A stretch of 64,000 nt of DNA from contig OX465599.1 of the NCBI GenBank assembly GCA_950022295.1, positions 291,669,501 to 291,733,500 on the forward strand, given 5' to 3'. The DNA comes from Bromus sterilis. Lineage: Eukaryota > Streptophyta > Magnoliopsida > Poales > Poaceae. The notes under the pieces were generated by a model. The model had not been told where the DNA came from. It was given only the letters and a program-made list of their open reading frames with translations, and did not search any database. The position numbers and the translations under genes were made by a program. The stretch's first letter is position 1, and each line of letters begins with the position of its first letter. Of this stretch, positions 45,163 to 57,644 are shown piece after piece.

Positions 45163-48100
45163 TGTGACGCCCCCAAAATCAGACCGTGTACAGTAATCAT
45201 ACACGCAAGGTACACGATCGAGATTAGGGACTCACGGTGAGATATCACAACACAACTCTACAAATAAAATAATACAAGCTGTTTAATACAAGCCAGGGGC
45301 CACGAGGGCTCGAATACAACAGCTCGAGAGCACAAGTCAGCGGAAGCAATAGTATCTGAGTATAGACACAAGGATACAAGGTTGCCTTAAGAAGGCTAGC
45401 ACAAAATCAACACTCGATCGAAAAGGCGAGGCCTCCTGCCTGGGAACCTCCAAACTACTCCTGGTCAAAGGGGAACTCGACGTCGTAGAAGGCATCGGGG
45501 ATCTTCACGTTGCGGTGGTCGGCATCGGGGTCCTCCTGCTCCTGGGCTTCAACGTCGGCTGCAGCGGCCGATCAGGCAAAACAGTAAAGGAAATAAAGCA
45601 GGTGAGTATCTAGCATACCCGCGAGTCTTACGTCCGCTACTAAGCATTATGAATTGTATCAACGGAAAGAAGAGGCTGTATATAGTGGACTGAAAGACAG
45701 AAAATCCAGAGCAAGGGTAAGAAGCTAGGCCTAACGAAGACTAGCATCTTCCAACGATGTCTTGCAGCATGAGGTAAGAATCAGCCAACAGTTTATATAA
45801 AGCATAAAGTAACAGTGCAGCAGAAGTTGCTGCAGCGTTGTAAAATAATAATAAGTTGTAATACTTAACAATGCCTCCGAGTTCACCTCCTCGACATCCC
45901 CGCGAGGAAGAAAACCCGGAACCATACAGTTTAATAATAATAGTTTGTAGTGGTAAGATCCAGCTTCAGCATAAAGCGTCCTGTTACCGTGGACAAGGCT
46001 ATTCGAATAGATTAATCTTCCCTGCAGGGGTGCACTTGTGTTACGCTGCACGCACGGATCTCCAGGGTGGCGGGAACCTTGTTAGGGAACGCTCCACCGA
46101 GGCTATCCGACACTTCATAGCCCATCTTTCAAACTCAACAGAGAGGCCATCCGCCGGTCTAAATCCTAAGTACTCAGGGCCTTGGACCCCAACCCTGACG
46201 TACTCCTGCACGGTGCGTGGGTGGCCGGGAAGCCGTAACAAAAACAACACAGCTCGAGAAAAGAAGACAACGCACTTCCCGGCAATCAGCCCGCGGTACT
46301 GCTGACGTCTGAAGAGTCCTCGGACGATACTACGAAGCAGAGGAGCCCATAACTCGTAATTCCCACGGGTAGGTAGTGCATACATGGCATATAGCCAACT
46401 CAAGACATTCACTGAACCATTTAGCATTTTAATTAACCTGCGTGACAACCGTTATCGTTGCCTCGACTTAACCGACCCGCGGACAACGACAGCAGCCAGG
46501 ACCACCAGTACATCGTGCCTGCCTTGTCGTCCCACCAAGTCACTGCGGTTACCAACAAGGTGAACCGTCTCCTTACCTTGTCTCGCGTGTGCCCCTGGAG
46601 GAGCTCGACTTTCGTGGTTTGGTAACTCTCGCGGCCAACGATCAGGGGCCAAGCACACCGGTACACTGGTCATACCCTCCCTGTCGTCCCGTCGCAATAC
46701 CACTCGCGGGCACCGTTGGGTCGCCCGACTTCTTACCTTTAAGGACACCAGTTGGTTCGAGTTCCTACCATTAAGTGAAACCAGGAGGTATCACCCTCGA
46801 TGGCACACTTAAAGAGGTTTGACAGAGACATCAGCGGAATGAACTAAAGAGGTAAACCTCGTATCATCCCGGTGATGCTACGCTACTGAGCCGACGAGAG
46901 TGAAATACGAGTCCATTCCACTCGTAAGTCAAACTCGAAGCGACTCGGCAGAGTCTCGCCGTTGTAGGTTCCCTAGGGTGGCTGCATTGATCCATACCTA
47001 TTTCAGTTGTAATATATCGTTCCCGCGATCACTCCCAGAGTGATCACGACCCTCTATTCTAAACCTAGCTAACAATGCGCAGGGTTTACTGCTGAATAAT
47101 GCATAAGTAATAATAGGCAGCATAGGATTAAAGGAAGGTACATCAAGGGGCGACAAAAACAAGCTATGTAATTGAATAGGATTGTAATCGTAGCAGCAGC
47201 AGTAACAATGCCTAGTGCAAGAAATGTACGGAAATATAGGCGATATCTGGGGAAGAGAATGGCTCTGCTTGCCTGGTAGCTCGACAGTAGCGGTACGGTC
47301 GTCGACGAAGTAGTCGTACTCAGCATCGGTGTAGTCGACGGCACTAGCGGGGTCTACCGAAGATTAAGGGGGGGAAGAAACAATAAATACACAACAATAA
47401 TAGCAATACAAATGGAAGACATAACAGATGAATTGTAAACGGGGTTCTAACGCAGTACGATGCACGATACTCGGAGTGGGAATCCATCCGGGGATGAAAT
47501 ACCGGCTCCGGGTGATTATCGGACAAGGTGTCCGGAGGGGGGGGGGAGATATCATGCCGGAGGTGTCGTGGATATCCGACACATGTGTGGGTGTTGTATC
47601 CAGGTTAGTTGATCTATTCCGAACAACTTTCGTGTTCAGAATAAATTCATCCGGAGGGTTTATCGGTATCGGGCAATTATCGGACTGACGGTACCGGAGG
47701 GGGACGGTTCGATATTCGGCATGTTAGAGGGGTGTGGTGGGGGTATGAGTATCATATCCGAACTCGGTGATCCGTTCTGAGCAACTTTCGTATACAAAAG
47801 TTTTACATCCGGGCAACGTATATCGGTACCGGGAATCATCGACAGACGGCCCGAAGGGGGAGGAATGTCGATGTTCGGTACGCTAAAGAGGGGTGGTAGA
47901 TATATGGATAGCGTATCCGTATTCGTTATATTTTTCTGATCAATTTTGATGTATAAAGTTTTTGAATCTGAATTACGGTTTAAAAGATATTGAATTTCAA
48001 AGTTTTAATCAATTTAAATAAATTTCTGAAATTTTCTCTTTATTTATAAAATAGCAACATTATCCACAACCTTATCCAAACAGTACTGACATGTGGGCTC

Positions 48101-50195
48101 CACATGTCAGCCACCCATTTTTAACAATTCAACCAATTAAATCTAATTAACCAGTGGGGTCCCACTGTCATAGTCACATATTATAATTAAACAATTTAAT
48201 TAACTCCTAAATAGGCAGGGCCCACATGTCATTGTCTACTCAAATATAATTCTATTTTATTTAGATAAACAATGGTGGGGTCCAACTGTCAGTGAGACAT
48301 CCTTATTTTAACACTTTAATTAATCCAGAGGGTTATTTAGAGGCTGGACCCACATGCCATACACATATATATTATTAACAAGACTTTTCTTTTCTTAATC
48401 ACTGATTAGGGGCTAATCCCATGGCGAGCCCCACATGTCAGTGGGAGGTATCCACTGGATACCCAGCCACGCACACGGGGACGCCGGTGGCCGGGGCCAG
48501 AGGCCACGGCAGCCATCGCCGGCGAGACGGGGCAGTGGCGCCACCCGTGGCAAGGCACGGCGCGGCGGGGCGGGTGCAACACACGGGGCGCCGACGTGGC
48601 CAAGGCAAGGTGCGTCCCAGGCTGCAGGTCCGCTCGGGTGCACGCGAAGGCCATGGTGCCCGGCGGCGGCCGGAACCACGGCGGCGACGGGGAAGGGCGT
48701 ACGGCGGCAGTCGCGGCACAACCGGCAGACAAGGCGAGCAGGGCGCACACGGGAGGGAGCCTAGGGCCCGGCCGAGCTCAAGCTCGCGGCCATGGCGGGC
48801 ACGAGGAGCGCGGAGGCCGGAGTACGTCGAGGGGAGGGGTAGCAGCGGCCAAACATCGAGGGAAGAGGGGGAATGGGCGCAGCTCACATAGGGGAAGTCG
48901 GTGGCGTGCGCGAACAACGTCGGGGTGGTCGGAGCGCGGCGAATCAGGCTGGAGTTGCCGGCGGCCGTGGCGGTGAAGTTGTCCAAATTCCAGCGATGAG
49001 GGGGTCTACGGCTTGATCTCTTGGACGTAGAAGACGAAGTTGAGCGCAACAGATCTCTCGGGCACAGCGGCTGGGCGCGGGGAGCCTCTGGGCTACGTGG
49101 CCAGCAAGGCCATGGCGACGGCGACGCTATTCATGGCAAAAAGAGGAACAAGGGCAAGGGAGAGAGACAACGGGGTGGAGGGTAGGTTTCCAGAGGGAGA
49201 GAGGGGCGCGGGGTGGCGGCCTTATCCACCGAGGAGAGGGGGGAAGTAGGTGAGGAGGGGAGCAGGTAGGAGGGGGACCATGGCGTGGCCACGACATGGC
49301 CATGGCCATGGCGTCGTGGGGGTGGGGGAAGGGACAGGGGAAGGAGAGAGGGGGTTTGGCCTGGGGTGGGCCTCGCCCTAGGTGGGGTTATAGGGGTTTC
49401 CTTTTTTTCCTTTTTCTTTTTGTTCTATTTCTTTTCTGTTTTAATTTATTTTAGCCATCAAATGGAATTTTGTAAAATATGAGGCCATCACCAATACTGA
49501 TATGGCATACCAATACAAGGCTACAAAAAGTTTGAGCCTTTAATAAATTCATTTGAATTTTGTTGTATTTAAAAAGTGGATTAAACGTGGCTATTTTGCT
49601 ACTGTTTGATTTCTTTAAAACATTAGAACATTGAAATAAAATATCATGGCTATTTTAATATGACCTACTGATCAATAAGCATTTAATAAAATTGGGTTCA
49701 CAATTTTTAGTCCAGTTAAAATTCCCACCTGTTTATTGAAATTCCATGGTAATTTAATAATTTCCATGCTATTGTTTTTATATCATATTATTACTAAACC
49801 ACTTTAATAAAAATAGCCATTACCATAGTAACACGGCCTAATGATTGCTAGACATTTTATTAATAGGTTTCACCATTTTGATTTAACTAAGGTCTCCATT
49901 TTCATTTAAATTTTCAAAACAATTTTGATAACCCCACAACATTGGTTTCACAATCATCATAGACTTGTGATTATTCTAATGACTAAGGGTGACTTGGTTT
50001 AACCATGATCAAATGATGGACATGAATCCACAAGTCTTGGAGAGAATTTATAATTCACCCAATTTGAAAATATTATCTGGGTTGGAAATTGACAGAGCTT
50101 TGATCAAAGGTGATCATGCCTTGATCATCAACAGTAATGATCACTAACAGTGGAATCACTGTAGTGATTACTGTACTGGATTTGAGGGTGTTACA
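45163..50195 (-). repeat. LARD right LTR (5' LTR)
   Basis: 5033 bp and uninterrupted, the reference copy of this LTR. It carries the CCCACATGTCA-type motif array (about 48093-48450) and a strongly GC-rich stretch (about 48470-49380) that generates long spurious frames on both strands. Confidence 0.92.
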
Positions 50196-50200
50196 GAATG

Positions 50201-52192
50201 CCTCTGCCAGTGTAGCAGTATGTGCAATGATCAAGCGCAACATGCAACAAAAATATGAATTGCGGGCAAAGCCCAACTACATGAAGGCTATGAGATCATG
50301 CAAGGCAATATGACAATGAAGGATAAGTCATATGAACATGAAGAACAATGGATGTTGCATGGCAATGTATCTCGGAAAGGCTATGGAAATGCCTTGTAGG
50401 TAGGTATGGTGGCTGTTTTGAGGAAACATATAAGGAGGCTTATGATGACAGAGCGTATCATGCCAAGGGTTTGGATGCACCGGCGAAGTATGCGCCAACT
50501 CTCGAGGTGAGAAAGGGCAATGCACGGTACCGAAGAGGCTAGAAAAATATGGATGGTGGAAGTGTCAACTTTCGAATACTCACATTAGTCCGAAGAACTC
50601 ATGCACTTATTATCGGTAACTCTCAATCTAATCAGGAGATTCACAAAGAGACAAGTACCCCGAGGAGGAGTGTATGGGGGTTTGCTTATCCTTGCGCATC
50701 CTCGACTCATGGTACGTGATTGTACTCTAATATTCTACCCCTCCAGAGATTAGCGATCCATCTAGTAGCTAGAATTCTCAACATGGTTTAGGTTTTCGAA
50801 AATCACACGGATTGCCCACAATACGACATCTATCACTAATAGGCTAAAGCTCTTGACACCATAAGTTCAACCATTACTTAAGTCAATACCTCAAAACTAT
50901 TGCAAGTTACTACTACAAAGAGAATAGCAACTTCAACTACCTACTTTCTAGTCAAGACACAAAACTCAGTGCAACAGGCAAACTCTCTAAACAAGATGAG
51001 CATGCAAACTATAGAAAGTTCAAGCCTGAACCAATTAAAAGCTCTAGAAGAAAACTCTAAAGCACATGAACTAAACAGGGCAGCAGCTAAGAAAAGATAA
51101 AGAACAACTTACAACAAAGAATAAGCATGAAAATCCTATGAGGTGTTCTAGTTTAAGCGGAGCGTGTATCTCTCCCAATCAAGCATGTTAGGTTCCGACA
51201 TTGTAATGACCAGCAAACAAAACAAAAGAACTAAGTAAAGTAAAGAGCAAGACGCTCCAAGCATAACACATAACGCATGAAGTGATAAAAATATAGTGGA
51301 ACGAGGGACGAACTGATGGTTGTTGATGAAGAAGGGGATGCATGGGGGCATCCCCAAGCTTAGACGCTTGAGTATCCTTGAATATTTCTTGGGGGTTCCG
51401 GGCGCATCCCCAAGCTTGAGCTTTTGACACTCCAAGATCTTCTTTCATCATCTTCCATCGCACACTTGAAAACTCCCTTCATAACTCATCATAAGCTGAT
51501 TAGAGAGGTTAGTACCCTATTAAGAATAATATTCCTCTACTGCAAATAAAGATTTTCAGGAAGGGCTACTGTTTCTCTTGCCTGCCCAAAAGTTTTTGCA
51601 AAGAAAAACAGGGACAGAAGATGAGAAAACTAGAACAGCAGAGAGAAAAGAATTTTTTCTAGGCACTTCTACAACTCAAATCAAAAAACTCAGAACAGAC
51701 GCCTGAAAGGTAATTGTATGGATCATACTGTCAAAAAAATTCAGATCAAAAAGATGATCTGGTGATTTATCGTGAATTTTTCCGTCAAGCAGACATAATC
51801 TATTTCTGGACAACATGCACCAACTTTTGATCTTTCTTGCAATCAGAGGCTAAACTTGGCAGAAAGCTTAGAAAGTAAAGATACAATGATGTTGCTACAG
51901 TAGTAACAATCATCAAGACCACTAAGAACAGAAGAAAAACAAAAAACAAAACCTAAATTCGTTGCGGGCTGCCTCCCGAAAGCGCTTCTTTAAAGCCATT
52001 AGCTAGGCATGAGTGTAACGATGCTCACAAGAGAATAAGAGTTGAAGCGCAAAAGAGAGCGTCAAAGGAGCAAAGACAAACCACATTTAAGTCTAACATT
52101 CTTCCTATGCATGGGCAACTTGAAACAAAATAAATAAATGAAGCACAAAGCAACAAGCATAGGAAGGTAAAACATGATCACCTTCAAGATTT
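50201..52192 (-). other. Element B internal non-coding, right part
   Basis: Continues 30291 after the large derivative and aligns with 58680-60470 of the family C element. Near 51340-51430 are two tandem copies of a hairpin-like unit built on GCATCCCCAAGCTT. No gene is seen. Confidence 0.75.
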
Positions 52193-52723
52193 TCAACATG
52201 GAGAGGGGTGTTTTCCTAACATGAAAATTCTATAACCATATTTCCCTCTCTCATAATAATTTTCAGTAGCATCATGAACAAACAAAACAATATAATTATC
52301 ACACAAAGCATGCTTTTCATGATCTACTAGCACATAATCATGTAGACTTTCTAAGAAAACCTCATCATCATTAAGAACATCGATACTAGGCAAAAATAGA
52401 GGTTTATCATAAGATTTATCAAGATAGCAAGGTTTATCATAAAGAACAGTAGCAAAATCATCCTTGCAAGTATCATTCATAGGGGCATCGTGGCCACAAG
52501 CATCAATTTCATCAAAAAGGGATATTTCAAAAGAATCCATAGGATCATAGCAATCAATATAGCATTCATCCTCCTTTGGTAAGCATGGAGGGCAATCATA
52601 TAAAGTAAGAGTCAAAGAGTTACTCTCATTAGTAGGTAGAGATGGGTAGCTACTCCATTCTTCCTCCTTTTTTTTCGTGACTCTCCTCCTCTTTTTCATC
52701 CAAGGAGCATTCAGTTTCAGCAA
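52193..52723 (-). pseudogene. Element B gag-pol spacer protein fragment
   Basis: 176 codons are open, but the start is only TTG. The text CPPCLPKEDECYIDCYDPMD and SFEISLFDEIDACGHDA is one I recall from Triticeae Athila-like polyproteins, in an acidic spacer region. The run of eight T at about 52668-52675 (AAAAAAAA on the minus strand) marks a frameshift: upstream of it a different frame, rich in EEE and KEEESHEKK, carries the sense. No enzyme motif is present and the function is unknown. The coding is cut off on the right by the LTR inserted at 52750. Confidence 0.6.
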
Positions 52724-55700
52724 TTTCTTCTTCCGTAGAGTCCTACAAATGTAACACCCTCAGTTTCTGTAACAGTAATCACTTTGACTGTTGAATATTA
52801 CTGTTGCTAATCCTGGTTGCTAATCCTGCCTTGATCAAACCTTGCCTCTGATCATATTCAAACCATGATGGTTGATATTCAAAACCATATGCCCAATGCA
52901 CCTTGATCACTTGGAATCAAATCAAAGTTCAAAACTCCTTTTGGTGACTATTAAAAATATGTGACAAATAAAACTTTGCCCAAAAATTGTGAAACCAATT
53001 TTTTAAAATGCCATAAATCAATAGAACCATGTTGGACCAACTTGGGTATTTTTGTGAGCTATGAATTAATCCAAACAATTCCAACAGTAGACTAAAAATC
53101 CCACCTTGAGCATTTATTAATTAAACCAAATATCAATGGAATTTATATCACATCCAAACTTTTTGTATCACTGGTTTAGGAGGTAACTCTAATTTACAAA
53201 CAACTCAAATGTTTTACAAAAATGTATAGGCATCTAAATTAAATACATAAATAGGAAACAGAAAACAAAAGGGAAAAAGAAATAGAAGGAGTTATCCCTC
53301 GCCCTGCGCGAGGCCCACCCGTCCCAACCACCCTTCCCCTACCTGCCCCCATCCCATCCCCACCTGCCCCGGCGCCATGGCGCCACCGCCGTGGTTGGTG
53401 CTCCTGCCGGCCGCCCCACCTCCCCTGTGCCGCTGAGGCGATAAGCACGTCCCCTGCCACCCCCTGGACAGCCTCCCCCTCCATTTCCCCTCCTCCTCGC
53501 CTCGCACGCCTCGGGGAAAAAAATCCCGAGCGCCGCCGTCGCCATTGCCATGGCCTCTCGTGCCCACTGACCTTCCCGCTCCTCGCCAAGTTGCCCATCG
53601 GCTTCGCCATCGTTTACCATGTCTACGTGCAGAAGGAATCAAGTCGGGGAGAACTGCTTCATCGCCATCGACGCCGTTTCCATCTCCACGGCCGCCGGAG
53701 TTCTCTTGCAATTCCGGCCGCTACAGACCCCCGTCGCGCCCGCTGACCTCCTCTTCCGCCTCCTGGTGAGCTCCCGCAGCCTCCGCAACCTATTGCGCAT
53801 GAAATGGTGCCTGCCGTAGTCGCCCCCGTCGGAGCCGTGCACCGGCCGCCGCACGCATTCGTCGCCGCCGGCGTTGTAGGTCAAGCCAGCTCGCGATATT
53901 GGCACCAGTGGATGCGACTCGTCCCGTAGAGCGCGTAGGAGAAAATTCCGCGCGTTTTGGTGCCCTGTAGCATCCGCACCGTCAACCTCGCCGGAGTACC
54001 TCGCCGTCGGCGAGCTCCTGGGTGGCTACCATGCGGGCCCCGCATGTCAGTAGCTTAATTAGCTTTAACCCCACCCATTGTGTCTATGACCTGTGGGGCC
54101 ATACCTCTTCTAATCATCTATTAATTAAAGTTAATCAAAGATAACACCTAGTGATACTGACCTGTGGGCCCTAGCTGTTAATTAGATTAAATAACTGTTA
54201 GTTTGACACTGTGTCACTTCCAGTTGGGCCCTACCTGTAATTAATTTAATTAAATTGTATTAGTTGATTAACCAGAGTATGACATGTGGTACCCCACTGT
54301 TATTAAATTTAATTAATTGTTTTATTAGCAATATGAGGCTCCCACTGGTCAGGTTTGACCAGTCAACCCTCTGTGGATAATGTTGGAATTTAATAATAAA
54401 AATAATTCAGAAAATGATTTAACTTTACAATTGAATATCTTTTAAACCGTAAGTCACATCCAAAAACTTTATACATGTAAATTGATCAGAAAAATATAAC
54501 GAATACGGATACGCTACCCATACCCCCACCACACCCCTCTAACTTACAGAACACGAGACATTCCCCCTCCGGTTGCACTGTCCGGTAATTACCCGGACCG
54601 GTAAAACTTTCCGGATGAAATTGTACTGAACATGAAAGTTGCTCAGAATGGATCAACTAACACGGATACACTATCCACATGTCTGTCAGATATTCACGAC
54701 ACTGCAGACATGGAACCTTCCCCCTCCGGGCCGTCTGCCGGTAATCACTCGGATCCGGTATTTCATCCCCGGATGAATTCCCGCTCCGAGCATAACCCTT
54801 TGCACTGTGTTAGCACATTGTTAACACTGTGTTTGCCATGTCTTCAATTTATATTGCTATTATTGCCGTGTATTTATTGTTTCTTCCCCCTCTCTTATTG
54901 TCTGGTAGTTCCGACGACCGATGCCGATGCCCCTGTAATCGACTACGTCATCGACGACCGTACCCCTACCGCGAGCTTCTAGGCAAGCAGAGCCATCCTC
55001 TTCCCCAGATATCGCCTATCTTTCCATACATTTCTTGCACTAGGCATTGTTACTGCTACTGCTACGATTACAATCCTATTCAATTGCATAGCCTGTTTTT
55101 GTCGCCCCTTGATGTACCTTCCTTTACCCTATGCTGCCTATATAAATATATATTATATTCTGCAGTGAGCCCTGCGCATTGCTAGCTAGGATTAGATAGC
55201 GGGCCGTGATCACTCTGGGGAGTGAACGCGGATACGATGATTATAACTGCACAGGTACGGTACAATGCAGACACCGCCTCAGGCCCCTACCTCGGCTCTG
55301 TCGAGCCACATCAAGTGGATCTATCGAGGAGTAATCCTCGTACTCCACTCGTTGCTGACTCTGTATAGCCGCTCTAGGTACCTGAGCAACGGTTGTCCTT
55401 CAGGTAAGAAGTCGGGCGACCCAACGGTGCCCGCGAGTGGTATTGCGACGGGACGACATGGAGGGTACGACCAGTGTACCGGTGTGCTTGGCCCCTGATC
55501 GTTGGCCGCGAGAGTTACCAAACCACGAAAGTCGAGCTCCTCCAGGAGCACACGCGAGACAAGGTAAGAAGACGGTTCACCTTGTTGGTAACCGCAGAGA
55601 ATTGGTGGGACGACAGGGCAGGCACCGATGTACTGGTGGTCCTGACTGCTGTCGTTGTCCATGGGTCAGTTAAGTCGAGGAAACGATAACGGTTGTCACA

Positions 55701-55998
55701 CAGGTTAATTAAAATACTAAATGGTTCGATGGATGTCTTGAGTTGGCTATATGCCATGTACGCACTACCTACCCGTGGGAATTACGAGTTATGGTCTCCT
55801 GTGCTTCGTAGTGTCGTCCGAGGACTCTTCAGACGTCAGCAGTACTGCGGGCTGATTGCCGGGAAGTGGTGTTTTCTTAATTTCTCGCGCGGTGGTGTCT
55901 TATTTGGATTTGCTTTAACTTCACCGGCCAGCCACTCACCGTGCAGGAGTACGTTCGGGTTGGGGTCCAAGGCCCGACGTACTTAGGATTTAGACCGG

Positions 55999-57644
55999 TG
56001 CTTGGTGTGCGAGGTGATGATAGTGATTTCTCGCCCTTCGTTGGTAAACCCCAAGAGCAAGGTGTGATGTAGCATAGCAGAAAATTTCCCTCAGTAAAGA
56101 TACCAAGGTTTGTCTCCAGTAGGACTCCGGAGATGATAAGTAGGTGTCAGCGGCGCAACAGACGCGGACCTGCACACAGACGCAAATAACTTTGTTCCCA
56201 ACGAAGTTCAGAGAGGTTGTCAATCTCTCCGGTCTTGTTGTTCACAAATGATCAAACACAAGGGATAATGATAGCAACTGAAAGTAAAAGCAGAAAAGTA
56301 AATTAGTGTGGAAACAGTGATGAGGATATGGACCGGGATAAGTGATGTTCACTAGTGATGTCTCTCTCCCAAAAGACGATAAAACTGCGATGCGAGGTGA
56401 ACAAATTACAGAAGGGCAATTGACAGGATTATGAACACACCGCAATGCTAACTATGCTACAAAAGAAAGGAAGAGGCTCAAAAGCATGGGCAGAACGCAA
56501 AAATAAGTAGACCGAAATCCAACTGCATCTACTAATAATCATCCACCTTGAGATATCTATCCAGAACATCTCGCTGGTATTAAGTTGCGAGCCCCACCCA
56601 AAGTGTAAACCCAAAGCAACAAACAACTGCATTAAAAAGCACTTTGCATAAAGTAAATAATCCTTGTAACCGCGGTTACAAGCACCGTTGTTTTCCCCCT
56701 TGTGGCAACAACACATCCCCTAGACTCATGTTTCTGTCACTCAAGCGTGTCATCAGGGGGCATGAACCCACAATCGAGCATAACGTTCCCTCTTGGGGTT
56801 ACTACCTAATACTTGGCCAAAGCAATAAACAACAACGGAGAACATGCAAGAATTACTTAAGAACAAAGATATAAAAGATAAGAACCAAATATATTACTCT
56901 ATCACAATCTGAACATAATCTCATAATCCATAAGATCCCATCAAACTCAGCATAGCAACAGCAGAAAGATTACAAAAGTGCCTCGATCATGTAGGGCAGC
57001 TCACGAGGTCTAAACCATGAAGAACAAAGAGGGGAGGAGAAGATCACATAGCTACTGATCACGGACCCATGGTCCAAAGGAAACTACTCACGACACATCC
57101 GGGAAGCATCCATGGTGGAGAGGAGACTCCCGGAGGTCGGCCCTCCCTCCGGCAGGGTGCCGGGAAGAGGTCTGCTGGTGCTCCCGATCTCGGAAGCGCG
57201 GCGGCGGCGGAACAGAGGCGAGATCGCGAAAAAGGGTTCTTCTTTTGAGGGTTTCTCGTCACGGAGAATATATAGGCGAAGGGGGGCAGCTAGGGGGGCC
57301 ACCAGGGGTCCAGGCGCCCCCCTGGCGCGGCCAGCCCCTAGGGCGCGCCACTAGGGCGCCTGGGCCCCTGGTGGTGGCCCTCTGGCCCCACTCAGGTTCT
57401 TCCGGAAGGTTCTTCCGCGCTGATTTTTTATCTGATTTTTCCCGAATTTTTGGAGCACTTTTTATATGGGGGAAAACTGAAATAGAAAAACAGCAGAAAA
57501 CAGGAACTGGCACTGTGGTGCACTGAGTTAATAGGTTAGTCCAAATATGATCAAAAGTGTATGAAAGTGTATCTAGATCATAGCAATATCACACAAAACA
57601 TGCATGGAGCAAGCACAAATTATAGATACGTTTTGGACGTATCA
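55999..57644 (-). repeat. Family C left LTR (3' LTR)
   Basis: 1646 bp, TGCTTGGTGTGCGAGG...GGACGTATCA. Its first bases include TGCT, not present in the solo copy at 13666, so this family shows slightly different ends. TATA-like CTATATATTC on the minus strand is near 57276-57267, with a GC-rich block beside it. Confidence 0.92.

Larger units (their letters stand above)
30292..50195 (-). mobile_element. Large retrotransposon derivative (Sukkula/Erika-like LARD)
   Basis: Ends TGTGACGCC...GTGTTACA with perfect GAATG on both sides (30287-30291, 50196-50200). The LTRs are about 5.03 kb. The left one (30292-43624) is split by a Copia element at 33664-41953, and the right one is 45163-50195. Between them lie only 1538 bp (43625-45162) with no retroviral coding. 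The initiator tRNA-Met primer site at 45148-45159 by the right LTR sets the minus orientation. Unnested it is about 11.6 kb. Very long LTRs with a non-coding core define the LARD group, whose members depend on proteins of Gypsy relatives. By eye the two LTRs differ at about 2 per 100 sites. Confidence 0.9.

Noticed and set aside
48438..49049. Long overlapping frames on both strands in the GC-rich part of the LARD LTR
   Set aside because: Composition effect: all frames are open at once and text is Arg/Ala/Pro/Gly-rich with no family match.
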